From the NCBI GenBank assembly GCA_014238345.1, contig JABABF010000274.1, positions 1 through 5,985 of the forward strand: DNA of 5,985 nucleotides, read 5' to 3'. Position numbers and translations under genes: made by a program. The stretch is from Gammaproteobacteria bacterium (GTDB lineage Bacteria > Pseudomonadota > Gammaproteobacteria > JABABF01). Positions 1-5,280 of this stretch are shown one piece after another. The stretch's first letter is position 1, and every line of letters starts with the position of its first letter. The notes beneath the pieces were generated by a model. That model did no database searches. It saw nothing but the letters and a program-made list of their open reading frames with translations, and was not told where the DNA came from.

Positions 1-824
1 AGGGCATTGGCTCCACCATCGGGACAGCGCCGCAGGACGCTCAGCGGCAATTGCGCCAAGTAACCTTGGTTCATCGGGTTGATAAAGTGGCCTCCGCTGA
101 GTTGGCGTAGCCGCTTTGGGCGTGGCGGGAATGGTAGCAGATGGAGTCGCCGACAGCTGCTGCGGCCATCATTGACCGGGTAGTTGTCCCATAGTATTGG
201 GGGGCGTTGCAACAGCTCGGTAACCCAGCGCAGGTGCGCAGCCGAAAACTCGGCGCGACACACCGTCTCCCCCGTCCAAAATAACCCGATATCAGGCGGC
301 AAAAGGCGACCGAGTTGTGCCAAATAGGTGTGCGGCATAGCGCCGAAAACTTGCTCCAGCACTGGATCGGTGGAATAGTAACTGGGGCAGACAATCAGTC
401 GCACCGTAGTGCCCAGCTGCTGCTGAGCTTCGATGGCCAGCGCGGCTTGCCGCTCTGCTGCGCCATCGGCGATGCTTCTATCGTCGAACAACAAGCAGAG
501 TAGGTCGGGCTCCAAGCTCGCCAGCTGAGCTAAGCGGCGACGTAATGCAGGGCGCTCTACCGCGCCATCGTCTGTTGATGTTGGACTTAGCCCCACACCC
601 CAGCGCAGTCCGGCTTTCCGGCAGGCAACGCGATGTCGACTCAGTGCCTGCCGTGTGTGTGCCGGCCAATTTCGGTGCCACAGCGCTCGCAGTCTGGTGT
701 CGGATTTAGGCGCGTAGATATAGCTGCCAAAGCCTTGGGTACGCATAAAGGGAATCAGCGCATGGCGCAGAGGCCAACTCCAAGAGCGTCCATAAAAGCC
801 CTCGATCACACCCTGCTCAAACAT
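1..824 (-). CDS. GH84 family beta-N-acetylglucosaminidase (NAGidase/O-GlcNAcase-like), 3' end outside window
   Basis: Translation from the ATG at 824-822 stays open for 274 codons to the window edge, so only the C-terminus is missing. It shows the GH84 catalytic-domain motifs in the right order: GVIEGFYGRSWSW (residues 5-17), YIYAPKSD (35-42, with the substrate-contacting Lys), LLFDD (111-115), CPSYY (146-150), FWTGETV (182-188), WDNYPVND (212-219) and INPMNQ (249-254). In known GH84 enzymes the paired Asp (here D114-D115) act in substrate-assisted catalysis that removes terminal beta-linked GlcNAc, and the Asn/Asp of the WDN...ND motif bind the sugar; all are present. The first motif begins four residues after the Met, leaving no room for a signal peptide, so a cytoplasmic enzyme is inferred. 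The start overlaps the 3' end of holB by 8 bases and has no clear Shine-Dalgarno, suggesting coupling to holB. The natural substrate is unknown. A C-terminal extra domain (for example an acetyltransferase, as in some bacterial GH84) cannot be excluded. Confidence 0.9.
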   Translation of the reverse strand, partial: MFEQGVIEGFYGRSWSWPLRHALIPFMRTQGFGSYIYAPKSDTRLRALWHRNWPAHTRQALSRHRVACRKAGLRWGVGLSPTSTDDGAVERPALRRRLAQLASLEPDLLCLLFDDRSIADGAAERQAALAIEAQQQLGTTVRLIVCPSYYSTDPVLEQVFGAMPHTYLAQLGRLLPPDIGLFWTGETVCRAEFSAAHLRWVTELLQRPPILWDNYPVNDGRSSCRRLHLLPFPPRPKRLRQLSGGHFINPMNQGYLAQLPLSVLRRCPDGGANA

Positions 825-1812
825 GAGTACGCCGATTCCGCAAACATCGCAGACACTGCTCCAGCACATCCTCCAGTACTAGACGCGGTCGGAGATTGGT
901 AACAGATGTAGTACTCAACAGGCCGCTGGCATGCGATACCGCATCAAAGGCCGCACAGAGACCGCGCAATGTACTGCTGTTGGCAGCTGCAGCCTCACGC
1001 CGCGCACTGTCGGCGAGCCATGTGGCTAGCCAGTTGAGCGAGCGCTGGGCATCATTTTGCCAGGCGGCGGCCAGTGCCGAGGCGGTGTATTGCTGTGCGA
1101 GCAACTGCTCCCAGTCGTGGCGGCGCGCATCGCGGCGTTGCAACTCGCCATCTTGATACAGTGCCAGTGCCGTCATGGGCTGGCCACCAGCGGCGGCCAA
1201 GGCGGCAGTTGCACTCTGGGCATTGAGACCCTGCTCGCCGAGCCACTGCTGTGCCTGCTCTGTGGTCGGGGTGGGCAACACATGTTGTTGGCAACGTGAG
1301 CGCACGGTGGGGGGCAGCCGCCAAGGATTGTGGCTGGCCAGTAGAAAGAGCTGTCGCGGTGGTGGCTCTTCTAAACTTTTCAGGAGTGCATTGGCCGCCT
1401 GAGAGTTCATACGCTCTGCGGGCATCAGGAGGGCGATGCGCCAGCCACCTTGATGCGATGTGGTGTTGACAAAATCGATCAGCGAGCGCAGCTGTGCCAC
1501 GGTAATCGGGGCGCTGGCTTTGTCTGGGTCGGGCATGGTTAGGCGCAAGTCCGGATGGTTGCCCGCCGCTATTAGGTGACAGCCACGGCAACGACGGCAG
1601 CTGTCAATGCCGTCATCAGCAACCTCACACAATAGCCGAGTGGCAAGGGTCGAGCACAATTCCTGTAGGCCATTTCCTTCCGGGGCGCTGAGCAGCAGGG
1701 CATGGGGAGCGCGTCGCGACACAAAGGGAGCGAGTAGCTGCACGGCGATGTCCTGTAGCCAAGTGGGCAAGACCGCATCCGTGCGGGGATCCGAGACAGT
1801 ACTCCGCATCAT
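817..1812 (-). CDS. holB: DNA polymerase III subunit delta prime
   Basis: The 331-residue product is close to the length of E. coli delta prime (334). This subunit is the stator of the clamp loader that places the beta sliding clamp on DNA. The N-terminal AAA+ domain has a degenerate P-loop at about 42-50 (SAPEGNGLQ), lacking the GK[ST] needed for ATP binding, as is typical of delta prime. Zinc-binding cysteines are seen at C62, C72, C75 and C78. The conserved MNSQAANALLKSLEEPP segment lies at 135-151, and the SRC motif, which supplies the trans-acting arginine finger, at 172-174. The C-terminal part, rich in Ala and Leu, fits the helical collar domain. The ATG at 1812 overlaps the tmk stop as ATGA. 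A second Met codon follows immediately, so the start may be one codon later. There is no obvious Shine-Dalgarno, so coupling to tmk is likely. tmk-holB adjacency is standard in Gammaproteobacteria. Confidence 0.97.
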   Translation of the reverse strand: MMRSTVSDPRTDAVLPTWLQDIAVQLLAPFVSRRAPHALLLSAPEGNGLQELCSTLATRLLCEVADDGIDSCRRCRGCHLIAAGNHPDLRLTMPDPDKASAPITVAQLRSLIDFVNTTSHQGGWRIALLMPAERMNSQAANALLKSLEEPPPRQLFLLASHNPWRLPPTVRSRCQQHVLPTPTTEQAQQWLGEQGLNAQSATAALAAAGGQPMTALALYQDGELQRRDARRHDWEQLLAQQYTASALAAAWQNDAQRSLNWLATWLADSARREAAAANSSTLRGLCAAFDAVSHASGLLSTTSVTNLRPRLVLEDVLEQCLRCLRNRRTHV

Positions 1813-2498
1813 GTGGCAGGGATAGCTAGCAGGCGCTCCAGCTCACGCTTCAAGCGCCTACGCACCTTAGCCCAAGGGCGGCTCGCGTCGATCAGGCGGT
1901 AGTGGGAGTCGGCGGCGGCGCGCTCAAGGTAGCAGGCTCGCACCCGGCGGTGAAATGCCAAACTCTCCTCGCCGATACGATCGCCGGGTGCGAGTGCGGG
2001 AGCCCCACTCACTGCGGTCTCAGTGGGCAGCATCAACTCAGCTTGGCGGTGGGAAGGGGCGGCGCGCACACCACCTTGTTCAGGCGGCACATCCAAAAGT
2101 AAGACTAGGTCGGGTCGCAATGTGCCCTGAACCAGTTGCTCTAGCAGTGCCACTGGTGCCGAGCCTAAACCACGCCCTACACCTTGATAGGCATAGCTGG
2201 AATCGCTAAAACGATCGCAGAGCACCCAAGTTCCTTGCGCCAGTGCGGGGCGGATGCGCTGCGCTAGATGCTGAGCCCGCGCGGCAAAGAGTAACAACAA
2301 CTCGGCGATTGGATCTAAGCTTTCTTTGCGGCGGCTCAATAGCAGTCGGCGCAGCTCTTCGGCCAACAGAGTGCCGCCCGGTTCGCGCGAGCAGATCACA
2401 TCAATACCCCGATTTTCTAAGTGGCTTTCTAGGCACTGCAAACTACGGCTTTTGCCTGCGCCCTCGCCCCCTTCCAGAACTACAAAACGCCCGCTCAC
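1809..2498 (-). CDS. tmk: Thymidylate kinase (dTMP kinase) with enlarged LID region
   Basis: This cytoplasmic enzyme phosphorylates dTMP to dTDP with ATP in dTTP synthesis. The 229-residue product starts with a GTG codon whose last two bases belong to the mltG stop (GTGA overlap). The start is supported because the beta-1 strand and P-loop follow at once: GGEGAGKS at 10-17. Other family motifs are REPGGT (38-43), CDRFSDSSYAYQG (94-106, the DR[FY] dTMP-binding motif) and the beta-strand LVLLLDVPPE (131-140). DRIGEESLAFHRRVR (173-187) follows the LID. E. coli Tmk has 213 residues, and the difference appears to sit in the LID. Between GGVRAA (142-147) and DRIGEE there are about 25 residues, where E. 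coli-type enzymes have only a handful. The P-loop continues as GKSRS rather than the usual GKTT/GKST. Neither change removes a residue I recognise as catalytic, so the enzyme is probably active. Confidence 0.96.
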   Translation of the reverse strand: MSGRFVVLEGGEGAGKSRSLQCLESHLENRGIDVICSREPGGTLLAEELRRLLLSRRKESLDPIAELLLLFAARAQHLAQRIRPALAQGTWVLCDRFSDSSYAYQGVGRGLGSAPVALLEQLVQGTLRPDLVLLLDVPPEQGGVRAAPSHRQAELMLPTETAVSGAPALAPGDRIGEESLAFHRRVRACYLERAAADSHYRLIDASRPWAKVRRRLKRELERLLAIPAT

Positions 2499-3514
2499 TG
2501 CGCCGCACCCGCACCATCGCGGTAAATACGCACAGCGGCACGATGCTGTGCCAAAGTGGCGGAGAACTGATGACTGCCGTCCCCCCGAGCAACAAAATAC
2601 AAAGCATCACTGTCGTCTGGATGGAGGGTCGCGTGAATTGCTGCACGACCGGGCAGACAAATCGGGGTAGGTGGCAGACCCGCATGGCGGTAGGTGTTGT
2701 AAGGATTGCTGGCATCAGCCAGCTGTGAACGGCGCAACTTGCCGGTAAATTTCTTGCCCAAACCATAAATGACTGTGGGATCCATTTCCAAGCGCATCTT
2801 GCGTTGCAGGCGTCTGGTGATCACTCCGGCGATTGTACTGCGCTCTTCTGCGAGTCCGGTTTCGCGCTCAATAATAGATGCGGCGATCAAAGTTTCATAA
2901 GATGATTGGTACGGTAGATTGGGTGCACGCGCCTCCCATTCCTCATTTAGTACGGTCATCATCCGCTGGTGCGCTTGGCGCAGTACGATGTCCTCACCCG
3001 CGCCGGTGGCATAGCTGTAGGTATCGGGAAAGAACAGCCCTTCTGCAGCAGGGAACCCAGTTGCGCCGATGTGCTCTAGCCAAGTTGCCTCATCTAGTCC
3101 CGCCAGTGTTTGGCCGATGGCGTGCTCGCGCAGCTCGGCACGGGCGCGAGCCAGCGTCCATCCCTCCACTAGCGTGGCTTGCTCTAGGACATTGGGCAGC
3201 TCCCCCAGCGCGGCTAGCAGCTGGCTTGCTGTGGTATCAGGGGGCAATCGGTAACGCCCGGCGAGGAGCTGCAAATGCAACTTGCGCAGGTGAGCATGCA
3301 GTGTGAACAGCGCCGGATAGCGAATAATCCCTCGCTCGCTGAGTCCCATCACCACCTCTGCCAGTGAGCCGCCCGTTGGCACGAGGAAAGTGAATTCCTC
3401 TCCGCCGGTGGGTAATGGGTGGTTCAGGTAGTACCAATTGGCGGCGGCTAGCACTCCGAGTAGTAACACGCATGCCAGTGCGTTGCGGCCTACGCGCTGT
3501 ACCCCGTGCGCCAC
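2495..3514 (-). CDS. mltG: Endolytic murein transglycosylase MltG (YceG-like)
   Basis: This inner-membrane lytic transglycosylase cleaves nascent peptidoglycan strands and is thought to set their length. The 339-residue product (E. coli: 340) has a basic N-terminus, one membrane segment at about 11-29 (NALACVLLLGVLAAANWYY), then a periplasmic LysM-like region and the YceG catalytic domain. Visible motifs are GLFFPDTYSY (159-168), ASIIERETG (212-220; E216 aligns with the catalytic Glu218 of E. coli), LEMDPTVIYG (242-251), NPYNTYRHAGLPPTPI (270-285) and LYFVARGDGSHQF (305-317). The start is GTG at 3514, 6 bases after the fabF stop and in the same frame as fabF. It is the first possible start after that stop and is needed to keep the membrane helix whole. 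The gene directly follows fabF, with no pabC between them, and its stop overlaps the tmk start. Confidence 0.96.
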   Translation of the reverse strand: MAHGVQRVGRNALACVLLLGVLAAANWYYLNHPLPTGGEEFTFLVPTGGSLAEVVMGLSERGIIRYPALFTLHAHLRKLHLQLLAGRYRLPPDTTASQLLAALGELPNVLEQATLVEGWTLARARAELREHAIGQTLAGLDEATWLEHIGATGFPAAEGLFFPDTYSYATGAGEDIVLRQAHQRMMTVLNEEWEARAPNLPYQSSYETLIAASIIERETGLAEERSTIAGVITRRLQRKMRLEMDPTVIYGLGKKFTGKLRRSQLADASNPYNTYRHAGLPPTPICLPGRAAIHATLHPDDSDALYFVARGDGSHQFSATLAQHRAAVRIYRDGAGAAQ

Positions 3515-3520
3515 TGTGCT

Positions 3521-4768
3521 TTAGTCGTCGCTGCGCCGGAAAATCAGCACGCTGTTGGTGCCGCCAAAGCCAAAGGAATTACTGATGGCATGGCGTATAG
3601 GCCACTCTCTAGCCTGCCCCGATACACTGTCAGGTACACAGCTTGGGTCGGGTTGATCTAGATTGATGGTGGGGGGAGCCACCTGATCATTGATGGCCAA
3701 CACCGTGAAAATCGCCTCGACCGCGCCCGCTGCGCCGAGCATATGACCCGTCATAGATTTCGTGGCGCTGAGGGCGAGGCTCTCTTGTTGCTTGCCAAAC
3801 ACGGCGCGGATTGCATGTGATTCGGCGGCATCGCCGCGCGGTGTTGAGGTGGCGTGGGCATTGATATGCTGGATATCCTCCGCTAAGATAGCGGCATCCG
3901 TCAACGCCAGCGACATCGCCCGCCGGGCACCGGCACCATCCTCTGGTGGCATGGTGATATGATGGCCATCGTCGGTGGCGGCAAAACCGACCAGCTCAGC
4001 GTAAATATGCACCCCGCGCCGCAGCGCTCTCTCCCGCTCTTCCAATAACAGTGCCCCGGCTCCGGCACTGACCACAAAGCCGTCGCGTGCGGTGTGCCAT
4101 GGACGGCTGGCGCTCTCTGGCTCGTCGTTGTGTTGTGACAATGCACGCATGGCGCTAAATGAAGCGACAACTATTGGTGTAATGCTAGCCTCGGCACCGC
4201 CGCTGAGCATGGCATCAGCATCGCCGTAACAAATACTGCGAGCCGCCATGCCGATGGCGTGTGTACTACTGGCGCAGGCTGAGCCGATGGAAAGGTTGGG
4301 GCCACGCAATCCCCAGCGCACTGCCACAGCACCGCTAGCCATGTTGTGTGCCATACCGGTGACAGTGAAAGGTGAAATATGGCGTACGCCGCGATCGGTC
4401 AATTTGTGAACCGCCTGTTCAATGGTGCCAATACCACCAACCCCAGTGCCCAAGAAGACACCGATGCGCTCGGGTTGCTCTGGCTCGGGTAGCAGTTTGG
4501 CATCCTCTAGCGCTTGGCAGCTGGCGGCCATGGCGTATTGGATGAATGGATCGGAGCGCCGAGCCTCTTGGGGGGAGACCCAAGCGCCTGGATCAAAATC
4601 CCAGACTTCGCCAGCGATACGGGTCGGCCACTGACTGGCATCGAAGGCAGCAATAGGTCGAATACCGCTGTGCCCCGCCAGCAGAGATCGCCATGTGTCT
4701 AATACATTGAGACCCAGCGGGGAGACCATCCCCAAACCGGTGACAACTACTCGCCGCTCGCCCCGCAT
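3521..4768 (-). CDS. fabF: Beta-ketoacyl-ACP synthase II
   Basis: The 415-residue condensing enzyme (E. coli FabF 413) joins malonyl-ACP to acyl-ACP in type II fatty acid elongation in the cytoplasm. The thiolase-fold catalytic triad is present: Cys165 in GSACASSTHAIG (162-173), His305 in NAHATSTP (303-310) and His342 in KSMTGHMLGAAGAVE (337-351), with Lys337 also conserved. The N-terminal VVVTGLGMVSPLG (7-19), GTGVGGIG (107-114) and the C-terminal glycine-rich gate SNSFGFGGTN (396-405) match FabF. The ATG at 4768 follows an AGGTG Shine-Dalgarno by 7 bases. Some usually conserved positions differ: SACASS rather than TACTSG/TACASG, NAHATSTP rather than NAHGTSTP, and a SAGAG stretch (234-238) where GDGAG/GEGAG is usual. 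Overall length and the gate favour FabF over FabB. It lies directly after acpP, as in E. coli. Confidence 0.95.
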   Translation of the reverse strand: MRGERRVVVTGLGMVSPLGLNVLDTWRSLLAGHSGIRPIAAFDASQWPTRIAGEVWDFDPGAWVSPQEARRSDPFIQYAMAASCQALEDAKLLPEPEQPERIGVFLGTGVGGIGTIEQAVHKLTDRGVRHISPFTVTGMAHNMASGAVAVRWGLRGPNLSIGSACASSTHAIGMAARSICYGDADAMLSGGAEASITPIVVASFSAMRALSQHNDEPESASRPWHTARDGFVVSAGAGALLLEERERALRRGVHIYAELVGFAATDDGHHITMPPEDGAGARRAMSLALTDAAILAEDIQHINAHATSTPRGDAAESHAIRAVFGKQQESLALSATKSMTGHMLGAAGAVEAIFTVLAINDQVAPPTINLDQPDPSCVPDSVSGQAREWPIRHAISNSFGFGGTNSVLIFRRSDD

Positions 4769-4775
4769 CGTTCAA

Positions 4776-4780
4776 CACCT
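4776..4780 (-). promoter_or_regulatory. Ribosome binding site of fabF
   Basis: AGGTG on the minus strand lies 7 bases before the ATG at 4768. It is a fair match to the anti-Shine-Dalgarno and supports the chosen fabF start, which places the conserved VVVTGLG strand seven residues from the N-terminus. Confidence 0.6.
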
Positions 4781-4806
4781 ATAACCGTGCGTGCTGTAAA
4801 CCCTAT

Positions 4807-4818
4807 GGCTCTAGAGCC
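4807..4818. repeat. 12-base perfect palindrome in the acpP-fabF gap, flanked by an 8-base direct repeat
   Basis: GGCTCTAGAGCC is identical on both strands. It is overlapped by two copies of CCTATGGC, at 4802-4809 and 4817-4824, spaced 15 bases apart. The palindrome has no loop, so it would make a poor RNA hairpin, and no T-run follows on either side that would make it a terminator. It could be a protein-binding site or chance. It sits about 40-50 bases upstream of the fabF start. Confidence 0.4.
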
Positions 4819-4885
4819 TATGGCGACTACAGACGACCCTGTGGAACACCATTGGGTGGCTAGATCACTAGGCGATCCATTTGCC

Positions 4886-5134
4886 TCAGCTGGTCTCAGC
4901 TAAGCGCTTATTTATATAGTCAATAGCAGCTTGCACAGTGGTGATTTGCTCGGCATCTTCATCAGAGATATCCGTATGGAATTCTTCTTCAAAAGCTATG
5001 ACCAATTCGACTGTATCCAATGAGTCGGCACCCAGATCTTCGGTAAACGAAGCCTTGGAATCAATCTTCGCTACTTCTACACCTAACTTGTCAGCGGTAA
5101 TTTTCTTGACGGCATCCTCAACGTTGCTACTCAT
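4886..5134 (-). CDS. acpP: Acyl carrier protein
   Basis: The 82-residue, strongly acidic product is close in length and sequence to E. coli AcpP (78). The phosphopantetheine attachment site is Ser38 in GADSLDTVELV (35-45), preceded by FTEDL (30-34) and followed by EEEFHTDISDEDAEQITTV, the acidic helix II-III region that contacts partner enzymes. TVQAAIDYI (66-74) is the conserved last helix. AcpP carries acyl intermediates on a 4'-phosphopantetheine arm and supplies FabF, encoded next, as well as lipid A and phospholipid synthesis. The ATG at 5134 is preceded by GGAGA (5150-5146) at a rather long 11-base spacing. A gap of 117 bases separates it from fabF, whereas the downstream genes are nearly fused. 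This fits the usual need for far more AcpP than FabF, though no terminator or processing site is proven here. Confidence 0.98.
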   Translation of the reverse strand: MSSNVEDAVKKITADKLGVEVAKIDSKASFTEDLGADSLDTVELVIAFEEEFHTDISDEDAEQITTVQAAIDYINKRLAETS

Positions 5135-5145
5135 GGTTCAGGGCA

Positions 5146-5150
5146 TCTCC
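5146..5150 (-). promoter_or_regulatory. Probable ribosome binding site of acpP
   Basis: GGAGA on the minus strand lies 11 bases before the acpP ATG, which is longer than the usual 5-9. It is the only purine-rich Shine-Dalgarno candidate near the start. It directly abuts an in-frame ATG-CCC-TGA triplet set (5146-5138), which probably is not translated. Confidence 0.45.
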
Positions 5151-5259
5151 AATGGCGGGTGAATGGTGTTTTAAAGTAAGCCGTGTATCCTGCCCTGTGC
5201 AGTGCCAGCCTAGCCGACACATCCAATGCGCTACAAGTGCAATATCAACAACTGCCATT

Positions 5260-5268
5260 ATTCTAACA
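5260..5268 (-). promoter_or_regulatory. Candidate extended -10 promoter for acpP
   Basis: The 146-base gap between the permease stop and the acpP start (5135-5280) holds no gene. On the minus strand it contains TGTTAGAAT, an extended -10 (TGn plus TAGAAT, 5 of 6 matches to TATAAT). No good -35 is present at 16-18 bases upstream, which an extended -10 can tolerate. Transcription from here would begin near 5253 and give a leader of roughly 118 bases before acpP. The rest of the gap shows no intrinsic terminator for the permease gene and no hairpin followed by a T-run. The call rests on consensus matching alone. Confidence 0.35.
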
Positions 5269-5280
5269 GATATTGTCAGG

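Noticed and set aside
71..394. Minus-strand frame of 107 codons inside the GH84 gene
   Set aside because: It is a different frame of the region already explained by the GH84 frame, which carries recognisable motifs. The alternative product is low-complexity with no family resemblance.
1052..1591. Minus-strand frame of 179 codons overlapping holB in another frame
   Set aside because: holB is unambiguous in its own frame. The alternative product is Arg/Ala/Pro-rich and has no motifs.
2243..2728. Plus-strand open frame of 161 codons opposite tmk and mltG
   Set aside because: It runs antisense across the tmk/mltG junction, and its product is Arg/Cys-rich with no recognisable motif, a shadow of the GC-rich coding strand.
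2878..3306. Plus-strand open frame of 142 codons opposite mltG
   Set aside because: It lies wholly antisense to mltG, whose family motifs are clear, and the product resembles no known protein.
4870..4886. Inverted repeat at the acpP stop as a possible terminator
   Set aside because: The stem is about 6 pairs including a G-T pair, and no T-run follows in the direction of transcription.
5138..5146. Two-codon upstream frame (ATG-CCC-TGA) before acpP as a regulatory leader
   Set aside because: It is too short, and the GGAG sequence directly abuts its ATG, leaving no spacer for initiation. More likely the GGAGA serves acpP itself.
5220..5248. TTGATA on the minus strand as a -35 for acpP
   Set aside because: The hexamer 17 bases downstream (TGGATG) is a poor -10. 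The extended -10 at 5260-5268 is a better candidate.
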